A stretch of 64,000 nt of DNA from Planctomycetota bacterium (GTDB lineage Bacteria > Planctomycetota > UBA1135 > GCA-002686595). Location: contig JADLBP010000048.1 of assembly GCA_020847695.1 (NCBI GenBank), positions 23,197-87,196 of the forward strand, read 5' to 3'. Below are positions 7,281-15,920 of this stretch, piece by piece. Position 1 is the stretch's first letter, and each line of letters begins with the position of its first letter. The notes beneath the pieces are model-generated. The model had not been told where the DNA came from. It did not search any database and was given only the letters and a program-made list of their open reading frames with translations. The translations under genes and the position numbers were made by a program.

Positions 7281-9890
7281 TCAGCGCTTGATCTGCGCTT
7301 CGGTCGGCTCGATCTCGGACGGGATCACGATCGCCGCCTTCAGCAGGATCAGCAGCTTGCGGTTCGAGTTGTAGGTGCCCTTGCGCTCGAACAGGAAGCG
7401 GACCAGCGGGATCTTCGACAGGATCGGCACGCCGGAGTTCAGGTCCTTCTTCTCGGAGACCTTCAGGCCGCCGAGCATCACGGTGCCGCCGTCCGGCATC
7501 GGGACGGTCGTGCGGACCTTCTGGATGTCGACTTCCGGCAGCTGGATCGAAACCGCGTTCTGGCTACCGAGCGAGGTGGCGACCTCTTGGATCGGGCGGC
7601 GCAGCACGGCGACCGTCGGACGCAGCTCCATCATGATGAAGCGGCGGTCGGCGGACACCACCGGGCGGACGTCGAGCACGACGCCGTCTTGGATCACGTC
7701 GACGATCGGGTCCGCGATCGAGGCCGCTTGCGCGATCTCGACGTCGAAGTCCTTCACGTACGCGACCTGGTTCAGCACCGCGAGGTTGGCGCGCGCGGTG
7801 TTGAACACCAGCAGGCGGGGAGAGGTGACCAACTCGACGCGCTCGCTCTTCGAGACGGCGCGCAGGATCAGCTCGGCTTGCAGGTCGTTCAGGTAGGTCC
7901 ACGAGAACGACAGGCCGCCGGCGTTGGTCAGCACGTTCTCGTCACCGAGCGCGGTGTCGTAGAGGTGCTCGACGCGGCTGCGGATGTCGCCATCGCCGCC
8001 TTCGTCGTAGAACGCGCCGAGGTCGGTGTCCTGGCCGATTTCGGTGCCGAGGTCGCCCTGGGTCGACGCATCGCCGAAGTCGTTGAAGAAGCGGTTCGTG
8101 CCGAGACCCGGTTGCCCGAGGCCGCGGAAGTCGACGCCGATGTCCTCGAGGAAGTTGTCCTCGACCTTCAGGAAGCGCGCTTGGATGTCGACCATGATGC
8201 TGGTCGCTTCGCGCAGGTCTTCCAGGAGCTGTTGGATCTGCGCCTGCGTCTCCGGCGTCTGGTTGACGACCATCGTGCCGGCTTCGGTGATGCGCACCGA
8301 GTTCTTCGGGTCGTCGGTCCACGACGCCGGGGCGATGTTGTCGCGGATCAGCGCTTCGAGCGCGTCGCTGGTGACCACCAGGCCTTCGCGGGCCGGCGTG
8401 GTGTCCTCGGGTTGCTCGAGGCCGCCCGAGGGGCTGACGTTGATCTCGCGACCGGCGAAGTTCGGCACCGGGTGGATCAGGTCCTGCACGCCGTACATGC
8501 GCAGTTCCTGTCCGCCGAGGAGCTCTTCCTTGGTCACGAACTTGACCACGCCGTCCTCGACCTTCCAGCGGATCGACTCGGAGGTCTCCGCGATGATGTC
8601 GAGCACCGTCTTGACGCTGCGTTCGGGCAGGTCGAGCTTGATCGTCTGCGCCTCTTCGTCGAGCGCGGCGACCGTCGGGCTGATCAGGAAGTTGACGCCC
8701 GAGAGGTTCTGGAGGTGGTTCGCGATCTCGCTGAGCGGCGAGCCCGCGTCGTCGGTGCCGACGAAGTGCGGCGCGATGCGGACTTGCTCGAGGCGGTCGA
8801 TCACGACCTGCTTGTCCTGGAGCGAGCGCGGGTCGCGGTTGCCGAACTCCAGCGGACGGCGGTTGGACACTTCGGCCCAGCGGTCGAGGTCGTCGAAGAC
8901 CAGCGGATCGATCTGCGGGACGTCCATCGTCTGCAGCTCGTCCATCGTCTTGCGCCACTCTTCGCGGTAGCGGATGCGCGTGGTCTCGTCGGCCTTCTGG
9001 TGCTTCGCGGTCTGCGCGACGTCGCGGAGCTCCATCGCGGCCTCGTTGCCCGGATCCATCGCGAGGATCTGGTTGCAGAGCACTTCGGCGTGGCCGTAGT
9101 TGTCCGCGAGGAACGCCTGGTTCGCCTTGTTGTAGAGCGTCTTGATCTGGTTCTCGCGGTAGTCGCGCTGCTCCTTCTCGCGCGCGGCCTTCTCGGCCTC
9201 GGCTTCGGCGCGCAGGCGCGCGACTTCCGCCTTCTTGGCGTCGGAGGCTTGCGCGACCGCGTCCTCGAGCATGCCGGTGACCGCCTTCTCGTTCATCGAG
9301 CCGTCGGCGATCAGCGGGTGGTAGCGCAGGATCGTCTGCGCTTCGCGGAACGCCTCGACGGCGGCGTCGTAGTCGGCGCGGCCGAGCGCGGTCTTGCCTT
9401 GGATCAGCGCTTCCTCGGCGGCCATGCGCGCTTGCGCGCGGCGCACGACTTCCTGGGTCTCGAGATCCTTCATGCCTTGCGCGGCTTCCGCGAAGCCGGT
9501 GCCCATCAGCACCTGCACCTTGCGGATCTTGTCGCGCGCGGCTTCCGACGACGGCATCACGTCGAGGGCTTGCGCGTACTGCTCGAGAGCACCGCCGAGG
9601 TCGGCGAGGTCGAGCAGGCGATCGCCCGCCGCGAGGTACTGCTCCGAGAGCGCGGCTTGCCGCTCACGGATGCGCTGCAGGCGCTCGGCGTCCTGCGACA
9701 GGAAATCCTGGTTGCCGGGCGCGGCGGCGGGCGCGGACGCCTCGACCGCTTGTTTGTCTTGGGCGACCGGTTCGGGAGACGGCGTCGCGTCCATCTCGAC
9801 CGGCGGCGTGCTCGAGTCGTCGGTCGTCGTCTGGCAGGACCAGGTGGAGAACACCACCACCATCGGGAGAAGGATGAAGCGCAAGCGCAT
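7281..9890 (-). CDS. TPR-containing secretin (GspD/PilQ-like), copy 2
   Basis: An 869-residue paralog of the secretin at 1276-3894. Signal peptide MRLRFILLPMVVVFSTWSC with a Cys that may be lipidated; Pro/Thr-rich linker; two or three TPR units (~65-250) and a charged coiled coil; STN-like domain around FLISPTVAALDEEAQTI; N1 segment ending LEDIGVDFRGLGQPG; C-terminal secretin domain with PMPDGGTVMLGGLKV and SKIPLVRFLFERKG. The Asp/Gly insert recurs as FYDEGGDGD near residue 626. The pair probably arose by tandem duplication; whether they make one mixed or two separate outer-membrane rings cannot be told from sequence. Confidence 0.9.
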   Translation of the reverse strand: MRLRFILLPMVVVFSTWSCQTTTDDSSTPPVEMDATPSPEPVAQDKQAVEASAPAAAPGNQDFLSQDAERLQRIRERQAALSEQYLAAGDRLLDLADLGGALEQYAQALDVMPSSEAARDKIRKVQVLMGTGFAEAAQGMKDLETQEVVRRAQARMAAEEALIQGKTALGRADYDAAVEAFREAQTILRYHPLIADGSMNEKAVTGMLEDAVAQASDAKKAEVARLRAEAEAEKAAREKEQRDYRENQIKTLYNKANQAFLADNYGHAEVLCNQILAMDPGNEAAMELRDVAQTAKHQKADETTRIRYREEWRKTMDELQTMDVPQIDPLVFDDLDRWAEVSNRRPLEFGNRDPRSLQDKQVVIDRLEQVRIAPHFVGTDDAGSPLSEIANHLQNLSGVNFLISPTVAALDEEAQTIKLDLPERSVKTVLDIIAETSESIRWKVEDGVVKFVTKEELLGGQELRMYGVQDLIHPVPNFAGREINVSPSGGLEQPEDTTPAREGLVVTSDALEALIRDNIAPASWTDDPKNSVRITEAGTMVVNQTPETQAQIQQLLEDLREATSIMVDIQARFLKVEDNFLEDIGVDFRGLGQPGLGTNRFFNDFGDASTQGDLGTEIGQDTDLGAFYDEGGDGDIRSRVEHLYDTALGDENVLTNAGGLSFSWTYLNDLQAELILRAVSKSERVELVTSPRLLVFNTARANLAVLNQVAYVKDFDVEIAQAASIADPIVDVIQDGVVLDVRPVVSADRRFIMMELRPTVAVLRRPIQEVATSLGSQNAVSIQLPEVDIQKVRTTVPMPDGGTVMLGGLKVSEKKDLNSGVPILSKIPLVRFLFERKGTYNSNRKLLILLKAAIVIPSEIEPTEAQIKR

Positions 9891-10355
9891 TGGGATTCTC
9901 AGGTTCCAGAGTGCCGAACGCGAACCGGGTCGATCACGACGCGAGGCGGCTCGGGGTTGGTTGAGATCGGGGGCAGGTCAGAGCTGGAGAGGGTGAACCG
10001 TGTGGGACGGAGAGAGCGCGAAGCGCACGCGGGTCAGCGTCAGGATCGAGAGGATCGAGCGCGTCGACGGCGACGCGCGCCGTGACAGGGGAGAACCGAA
10101 GGACTCCCGGGGACCATCGGGGCGTGCAGTGCCCCAGCCGGCCCAAACCCAATCGATGCGGACGATGCACGGGCGTGGTCGTCAAAGAGCGGTCGCTTCC
10201 GGTGCTCGCGCGCGGTCGCGCCGCGCGTGCGAGCTTCTCGCGAGTTCCGCCGCGGCGCGGGGCCCTTGCGGGTGCCTCGCGCGAGTCGGGATCGCTCGAC
10301 CGGAACCTTCCCAGAGTCCGAGACTTGCGTTCTCGATCCCAAGAGAAGGGGCGGG

Positions 10356-10384
10356 AGCATACCGGCGCGTCGCAAAGGGGTCAA
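10356..10384 (-). promoter_or_regulatory. Sigma70-like promoter upstream of secretin 2
   Basis: Minus strand: TTGACC (10384-10379), 17-nt spacer, TATGCT (10361-10356), then CCCGCCCCTTC. This is the best consensus match among the promoters found here. It lies ~465 nt upstream of the secretin start codon. Confidence 0.6.
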
Positions 10385-10482
10385 CCACGAGCGCCGACCG
10401 GCAGATCCCGAGCTGGACCTCGCCTACCCGCTCCGGCGCAACGAGTTACCTCCGACCGAGCGCTTCCGAGCGATCCGAGGTG

Positions 10483-10500
10483 GCGGACGCGAGGGTCCGC
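10483..10500 (-). terminator. Hairpin after the uracil-DNA glycosylase gene
   Basis: A 6-bp stem GCGGAC/GTCCGC with GCGAGG loop begins 5 nt downstream of the UDG stop codon. No U-tract; moderate support. Confidence 0.4.
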
Positions 10501-10505
10501 GGGGC

Positions 10506-11510
10506 TCAGGAGCTCGCCGGACGCGGCGTCGAGCCGAGCCCGAGCTCGGCCATCGCGAGCTGGATGTCCTTCCAGCACTCGGCCTTCTTGCTCGGATCGC
10601 GCAGCAAGTAGGCGGGGTGGTAGGTCGGCACGACCTTGCGGCCGCCGAGCAGGTGCACGCGGCCGCGCAGCGAGCCCATCGACGCTTCCACCTTCAATAC
10701 GTGCATCGCGGCGTGGCGGCCGAGCGGGATGATCACCTTGGGATCGACGAGCTCGATCTGGCGATCGAGCCACGGCGTGCAGAGTCGTTTCTCGAGCTCG
10801 GTCGGGTCGCGGTTGTCCGGCGGGCGGCACTTGAGCACGTTCGCGATGTAGACGTCGTCGCGGGTGAGCCGCATGCCCTTGGTGATGATGTCGGTCAGCA
10901 GTTGCCCCGCGCGACCGACGAACGGCAGCCCCTGGAGGTCTTCCTGCTCGCCCGGCGCTTCGCCGACGAACATCACCGGCAGCCTCGCGCGGCCGTCGGC
11001 GAACACCGTCTGTTTGCGCGTGCGGCAGAGCGAGCAGGCGGTGCACGCTGCGACGCGGCGCGCGAGCTCGGCGAGGTCGCCTGCGGCGCGCGCGAGCTCG
11101 CGGATCTCGCCCGCTTTCGCGTCGGCTGCGGCGAGCGCGGCGGAGCTCGCTCCCGCCGCGGCGATCGCGGACGCCGGGGACCCCGGCGTCGCGGTGAGCG
11201 GGCGCGCGGCGGCCGGCCGCGGGACCTCGACCGGACGCTCGGTCCGGTTCGGTTGCGGGCGCACGACGTCGCTCGCTCGGGTCGCGGCGCCGTGCGGAGG
11301 CGTCGCGGGATTCGCGCTCGCGAGCGCCGCGGTGGTCGGAGTCCGCGCGAGCGGCTGTCCGCCGACCGAAGACGCCGCAGCGGAGGCCGCGGGAGCGGGC
11401 CGCGCGGGGCGGCGCTCGCTCCGCGCGCCGAGCCAGCGCCGTCGCCGCGCGGCGTGGCCGACCGCGCCCGCCAGGCGAGCGAGTTCCTCGCGCGGATCCT
11501 CGCTGTTCAC
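10506..11510 (-). CDS. Family 4 uracil-DNA glycosylase (Fe-S)
   Basis: A 334-residue protein that excises uracil from DNA, the first step of base-excision repair. The N-terminal ~145 residues are Ala/Pro/Arg-rich and probably disordered; the enzyme domain follows. Fe-S ligands are predicted as C156 and C159 (CTACSL), C228 (NVLKCRPP) and C244 (KRLCTPW). The uracil-pocket motif is GEAPGEQED (183-191) with FVGRAGQLL after it, and the DNA-intercalation/catalytic motif is YHPAYLLR (297-304). GEAPG is the family-4 form. The start is a GTG that ends one unit of a 14-bp tandem repeat. The long N-terminal extension is unusual for the family. Confidence 0.92.
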   Translation of the reverse strand: MNSEDPREELARLAGAVGHAARRRRWLGARSERRPARPAPAASAAASSVGGQPLARTPTTAALASANPATPPHGAATRASDVVRPQPNRTERPVEVPRPAAARPLTATPGSPASAIAAAGASSAALAAADAKAGEIRELARAAGDLAELARRVAACTACSLCRTRKQTVFADGRARLPVMFVGEAPGEQEDLQGLPFVGRAGQLLTDIITKGMRLTRDDVYIANVLKCRPPDNRDPTELEKRLCTPWLDRQIELVDPKVIIPLGRHAAMHVLKVEASMGSLRGRVHLLGGRKVVPTYHPAYLLRDPSKKAECWKDIQLAMAELGLGSTPRPASS

Positions 11511-11549
11511 GGGGTGGCGCTCACGGGTTGGCGGTCACGGGTTGGCGCT
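11508..11549. repeat. Three tandem 14-bp units at the UDG start codon
   Basis: Units at 11508-11521, 11522-11535 and 11536-11549 share CACGGGTTGGCGCT with one or two mismatches each. On the minus strand each unit ends in GTG, and the GTG in the first unit is the chosen UDG start. Because 14 is not a multiple of 3, copy-number change would shift which GTG is in frame. Confidence 0.7.
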
Positions 11550-11616
11550 GCATGGATAGGGACGCGGCGGGGCGCATCGTAGCGCGCCGCTCGTCGAGCG
11601 ACCACGCGACCCGCAG

Positions 11617-11622
11617 TACACT
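11617..11622 (+). promoter_or_regulatory. Possible -10 element of the TPR lipoprotein gene
   Basis: TACACT sits 11 nt before the ATG at 11634, with TCGAGC as a weak -35 at a 17-nt spacing. If used, the mRNA leader would be only ~5 nt. Confidence 0.3.
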
Positions 11623-11633
11623 ACGCGATCTCC

Positions 11634-12941
11634 ATGCGCCTCCACCGACTCTCGCTCGGCCTCCCTTTGCTCCTCGCCGGCGCTTGCGGCGATGCCTCGT
11701 CGACCGCGACGTCCTCGGCAACCTCCGCCGCGACGCGCGCCGGCGCCCCGTCGAGCGCCGCGAGCTCGCTTCCGGTGCGCGACGAGGGTCTGCTCGCGCT
11801 CGCGGACGCCTTCGAGCGCGGCGAGCTCGCCACGGCGGACTCCGGGTTGCTCGCGCTGCCCGAGCGCGGCGGCTTGGAGGGCGAGCTCTTGCGCGCGCGG
11901 CTCGCGTCCGCGCGCGGCGACGACGTCGGCGCGTTGCGCGTGCTCGAAGCCGCGAAGCTCTCGCATCCGCGCGACGCGCGCGTGCAGGCGACCGCGGCCG
12001 AGCTCCTCGTGCTCGCCGGGCGCATGCAATCCGCGGAGGACGAGCTCCGCGCCGGGCTCGCGCTCGATCCGCTGTCGCCCGACCTGCGCCGCGCGCGCGG
12101 CATCGTGCTGATCTCGAAGCCCGGCGGCGCCGAGGCCGGGCTCGCGCACCTGCTCGCCGCGCGCGAGGCGGATCCGAAGGTTCCGTACCTCCATCGCGCG
12201 CTGGCGGAAGCGCATCGCCTGGCCGCGACCAAGGCACTCTCGCAGCAGGATCCCGCGCGCGCGCTGCAGCACGTCAGCGCGGCGTTGCTCGAAGTGCCCG
12301 ATCAACCGGACGCGCTGCTGCTCGGCGCGGACGCGCACATGCTGTTGAACCACTTCGACCAGGCGCTCGCGGTGTACGAGCGGCTCTTGAAGGAAGGGCG
12401 CGACGTCGGCGCGACGCTCGCGCAGAGCTCGAAGCTCGCCGCGACTGCGGCGTTGCTCGAGAAGAACCGGCCGCTCGCGCTCGAGCGCTTCCTGCGCGCG
12501 CGCGAGCTCGGGCTCGGCGCCGAAGCGCTCGGCTTCGGCGCGACGATGCTCGCCGACGAGGCGAAAGCGAAGCTCGAGGCCGGTTGGAAAGCGTTCGACG
12601 CGCGCGACCTCGCCGGCGCCGAGAGCGCGTTCCGCGAAGCGCTGCGCTGCGATCCGAGCTCGCTCGACGCGCGGCGTGCGCTCGGCGCGGCGCTCTACTC
12701 GCGCGAGGACGTCGAAGGCGCCGCCGCGCAGTGGCGCTTGGTGCTCGAGACCGCGCGCGCGCGCCAGCTCGAGCTCTCCGAGCCCGTCTATCTCGACCTC
12801 GCGCGCGCCCTCTATCGGCTGCAGCGCATCGACGAGCTCCGCGAGCTGCTCGAAACGGAGCTCGCGGCGCGGCCCGACGGCCCGGGTGCGGTCGAAGCGC
12901 GCGAGATGCTCGCGAGGCTGGCGAGCGCGCCGACGCGCTGA
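11634..12941 (+). CDS. TPR repeat lipoprotein
   Basis: A 435-residue protein with an N-terminal signal (MRLHRLSLGLPLLLAGAC) whose Cys18 could be lipidated, a short Ser/Thr/Ala linker, then TPR units through the rest. Clear units include ADAFERGELATADSGLLAL, QHVSAALLEVPDQPDALLL and AESAFREALRCDPSSLDA. No enzyme motif is seen. It is divergent from the UDG gene and convergent with the copper oxidase. It is probably a periplasm-facing scaffold; the partner is unknown. Confidence 0.8.
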   Translation: MRLHRLSLGLPLLLAGACGDASSTATSSATSAATRAGAPSSAASSLPVRDEGLLALADAFERGELATADSGLLALPERGGLEGELLRARLASARGDDVGALRVLEAAKLSHPRDARVQATAAELLVLAGRMQSAEDELRAGLALDPLSPDLRRARGIVLISKPGGAEAGLAHLLAAREADPKVPYLHRALAEAHRLAATKALSQQDPARALQHVSAALLEVPDQPDALLLGADAHMLLNHFDQALAVYERLLKEGRDVGATLAQSSKLAATAALLEKNRPLALERFLRARELGLGAEALGFGATMLADEAKAKLEAGWKAFDARDLAGAESAFREALRCDPSSLDARRALGAALYSREDVEGAAAQWRLVLETARARQLELSEPVYLDLARALYRLQRIDELRELLETELAARPDGPGAVEAREMLARLASAPTR

Positions 12942-13012
12942 AGCGCGCGCTCCGCGGTCGCGGGCTCGCGCAGCCGGCTCGCCAGCGCTCGCGCGTCACC
13001 TGCGCTCGCGCA

Positions 13013-14701
13013 TCACCGGATGCGCACGTACTCGCCGATCGCGGGGATGCCGAGGCGCGACACCGCGAACAGCAGGTACCAGCCCGGCGGCGCGACGTTC
13101 CAGTCGTCGGGCAACGCGACCTGCAGGTCCCAGCGCAGCGGCAGGTTGACGGGATCGGGCTGCGAGCTCGCTTGGATCGGCAGCTCGACGAAGCGCTGGT
13201 TCTGGTCGAAGCCGTGCGTCACCGACGCCGGCCGCAAGAGCGACACCTTCTGCACCGGGTCGTCCGCCGCGCCGAGGTCGACCGTGAGCGTGAAGCTGCC
13301 GCACGGCGCGCCGTTGCAGTAGCCGAGCGCGCTCGGCGCCGTGACCACCGTCGGCCGCGGTCCGCGGAAGAGATACGGCGGGCTGAAGATCTCGACCGAG
13401 TGGCCGGGATCGAGCACGCCGCCCGCCGAGAGGATCCGACCGTCGCGCAAGAGCAGCGCGAGCGAGTGGTAGCTGCGCGGCACCGCTTGCGGGTTCAGGC
13501 TGGTCCACCGCGCGTGGGCTCGGTCGTAGTGCTCCGGCGTCGTGCGCGCGACCATCGAACCGCCCGGATTCGACGGGCCGGTCCAACCGATGCCGCCGAC
13601 GACTATGAAATCGCCGTCGGGCGTCTGCACCGACACCGCGTGCCGGCGGTTGAAGCGCAGCGAGGGCTCGTTCTGCCAGTTGGCGGACGAATTCGGCGCC
13701 GGCGCGCGGATCGACTCCATCGAGTCGAGCACGTACCAGTCGGCGGCGCCGGACTTCGCGCCCGGGCCGAGGAACGACGAGAGCCCGCCGATCAGGTAGA
13801 TCGACTCCTCGCGGCCGCTCGGCAGCCAGTCGAGGAAGTGCAGCGAGTTGCCGGCCTCGCGCATCCGCGCCGCCGACGGCGCGCGCTGCCAACGGAAGCT
13901 GCCGTTCGGCGCGGCGCAACCGTAGTACTTCTCGGTCTCGAGCGGTCCGCTGACGAACGGCGCGCCGGCGGCGAGCCAGTGCGTCCACGGGTAGCCCATG
14001 AAGCGCGCGCGCGCCGCGCCCGGTTGGCAGGCCGCGTCCGCGACGATGTTGAAGAAGAGCGGGCTCGCCGTGCCGCTGGCGAGATCGAGGATCTGGTGCG
14101 TCTCCTCCGGACCGATCGGTCGCTGCTCGTGGCCGAGCACCAGGAACTGCGAGCCGGTCGGCGTGCCCATCTCGATCGCGCACGGATACCAACGCGGCGC
14201 GAGCGGATCGAGCGAGCCGACCGCTTGCCACGCGCTCGCCGGCGACCAACGGAACACTCCGGACGAGCCGAAGTAGCACGGCTGGGTGAGATCGGTGCCG
14301 CCGAACGACCAGAGGTCGCCGTTCGGCGCGATCGCGTGACCGGAGCACCAGAGCTCCTCGCGCTGCGTGTTGGGCACGTGCTGCAGCGACGCGATCGCGT
14401 TCGGGTTCGCGGGATCCCACGCCCACACCAGCGAGTGCGCGTTCGGATCGAACGTCACGTTGCAGTTGCGGTATTGGTTCGCGACGAAGAACACCTGTCC
14501 GACGGGCGAACCGCCCGCGTCGTTCGGCGGGACGTACAGCGCGTGCGTGAGCTCGCCCGACGCCGCGATCGGCGGCCAGAACGGGCCCGCCCATTTGCCG
14601 CCGACCGACGGCACGAGCTCGCTCGCGCGCAACGGTTGGAGCACCGTTTGGGCGAGCGCGGGAACGGCGGCGAAGCAGAGGAACGCGAGCGAGCGAAGCA
14701 T
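13013..14701 (-). CDS. Galactose/glyoxal oxidase-like copper radical oxidase (kelch + DUF1929)
   Basis: A 562-residue exported protein (signal MLRSLAFLCFAAVPALAQ). Kelch-type beta-propeller blades (repeated GG motifs such as DGDFIVVGG and GRILSAGG) are followed by a C-terminal DUF1929 early-set domain. The residues forming the copper-radical site of galactose oxidase are all recognisable: C119 (LWCSGH, equivalent of Cys228), Y172 (PRWYPC, Tyr272), Y411-H412 (RSYHSLALLL, Tyr495/His496) and H496 (SVTHGFDQNQR, His581). Such enzymes oxidise primary alcohols or aldehydes with O2, giving H2O2. The ATG at 14701 opens the signal peptide; a longer frame to 14905 was set aside. The alignment is by eye and the substrate is unknown. 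Confidence 0.85.
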   Translation of the reverse strand: MLRSLAFLCFAAVPALAQTVLQPLRASELVPSVGGKWAGPFWPPIAASGELTHALYVPPNDAGGSPVGQVFFVANQYRNCNVTFDPNAHSLVWAWDPANPNAIASLQHVPNTQREELWCSGHAIAPNGDLWSFGGTDLTQPCYFGSSGVFRWSPASAWQAVGSLDPLAPRWYPCAIEMGTPTGSQFLVLGHEQRPIGPEETHQILDLASGTASPLFFNIVADAACQPGAARARFMGYPWTHWLAAGAPFVSGPLETEKYYGCAAPNGSFRWQRAPSAARMREAGNSLHFLDWLPSGREESIYLIGGLSSFLGPGAKSGAADWYVLDSMESIRAPAPNSSANWQNEPSLRFNRRHAVSVQTPDGDFIVVGGIGWTGPSNPGGSMVARTTPEHYDRAHARWTSLNPQAVPRSYHSLALLLRDGRILSAGGVLDPGHSVEIFSPPYLFRGPRPTVVTAPSALGYCNGAPCGSFTLTVDLGAADDPVQKVSLLRPASVTHGFDQNQRFVELPIQASSQPDPVNLPLRWDLQVALPDDWNVAPPGWYLLFAVSRLGIPAIGEYVRIR

Positions 14702-14783
14702 GGCGGCTCCGGGGGGGCGGTGGAGGAGTCGTCTCTCGGGATCCAGCGTAGGCGACGCGCGGAGAGTCCGCCACCCTCGCGGG

Positions 14784-15920
14784 TCAGCGCGGCTTCTCGG
14801 CGAGCGGTTCCTTGCCGCCGAGCTCGACGTAGCGCCGATGGCGAGCTTCGGCGCCCGCGGTGTCGCCCGCGCGCGCGAGCAGCCGCGCGAGCTCGAGGTG
14901 AGCATGGAGCAACCGCGCGTCCTCGCCGGCCGGTCCGGCGACGATGCGCTCGAAGTCGGCGCGCGCGTCGGCGTCGCGCCGCTCCATCCGCGCGATCACC
15001 GCGCGGTTGAACCGTGCGAACGCGTGCTCGGGATCGTTCTCGAGCGCGCGCGTGTACGCCGCGCTCGCGCCCGCGAGATCGCGTTGCTTGCGGCGGGCCT
15101 CGCCGAGGTGGAACCAGCCGTTCGCGAACTTCGGCTCGGCGTTGGTCAACGCGACCAGCAGCGCTTCGGCGCGGGCGTACTCGCGCGCTTCGAGCAAGAG
15201 CTGCGCGAGCCCGAGCTTCGGCAGCGGATCGTTCGGGTGCTCGCGGATCTGGACGCGACGCGCGCGGTAGAAGCCGTGCCACGTGCCGAGCTCCTCGGCG
15301 CGCGCGAACCACTTGCGCGCGTTCTCCTGGTCGTCTTGCGAGAGCGCGGCCTGCGCGAGCTGGTGGCAAGCCGACGGACCGTCGGGCGACAACGGCGCGA
15401 GCTCGAGGAAGCGTCGGAACAGCGGTGCGGCCTCGACGGTCTTGCCGAGTCGCGCGAGCGCACGGGCGCGTACCAGCCAGCAGTCGGCGAGCTCGGGGAA
15501 GCGCACGGGCTCGCCGTTCGCGCCGGCGAGCGCGCGCGCGGCGACGTCGAGCTCGTCGCGTTCCAGCGCTTGGCGCGCGGCTTCGAGCTCGACCCACGGC
15601 TTGGTCGCGTCGTTCGGGCGCGCGCGTTCGACCACGGCGCGCGCGTCGGCCTCCGCGCCGGTCGCGAGCAGCGCTCGCGCGTACAGCGCGACGACTTCGC
15701 CGTCGTGCTCGAACGCGCCTCCGCTCGCCGTCCACGCCTTGCCGCGCGCGAGCGCATCGCGCGGCCGATCGAGCTCGAGGTCCTCGCGCAGCGCGGCGAC
15801 CGCGTCGTCACGGCCGAGTTGCGCGGACGCGGACAGCGCGAGGCCCGCGAACGCGAGCCATGCGCACAGGATCCGCGCGAATGCGTGTCGCTCGCGCCCC
15901 GTCTCGTGGAGGCGCGTCAT
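14784..15920 (-). CDS. Exported TPR protein
   Basis: A 378-residue protein with a signal-like segment (ILCAWLAFAGLALSASAQ) and at least six TPR units, for example AAPLFRRFLELAPLSPDGPS, YARAEALLVALTNAEPKF and ASAAYTRALENDPEHAFARF. Its ATG overlaps the stop of the upstream ASPIC/UnbV gene by 4 nt, so the two are probably translationally coupled. In many environmental bacteria UnbV-domain lipoproteins and TPR proteins are neighbours, which supports a joint envelope role; the function is not established. Confidence 0.82.
   Translation of the reverse strand: MTRLHETGRERHAFARILCAWLAFAGLALSASAQLGRDDAVAALREDLELDRPRDALARGKAWTASGGAFEHDGEVVALYARALLATGAEADARAVVERARPNDATKPWVELEAARQALERDELDVAARALAGANGEPVRFPELADCWLVRARALARLGKTVEAAPLFRRFLELAPLSPDGPSACHQLAQAALSQDDQENARKWFARAEELGTWHGFYRARRVQIREHPNDPLPKLGLAQLLLEAREYARAEALLVALTNAEPKFANGWFHLGEARRKQRDLAGASAAYTRALENDPEHAFARFNRAVIARMERRDADARADFERIVAGPAGEDARLLHAHLELARLLARAGDTAGAEARHRRYVELGGKEPLAEKPR

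Larger units (their letters stand above)
9891..10505 (-). other. Long non-coding leader/intergenic region of secretin gene 2
   Basis: A 615-bp stretch with no credible ORF. It carries a good minus-strand promoter at 10356-10384 that would give a ~460-nt untranslated leader for the secretin, and the UDG terminator at 10483-10500. Apart from these I see no recognisable RNA motif. Confidence 0.5.

Noticed and set aside
7242..10085. A 947-codon plus-strand frame over secretin 2
   Set aside because: Exact antisense of the secretin. No domain, no signal; the true frame has full secretin motifs.
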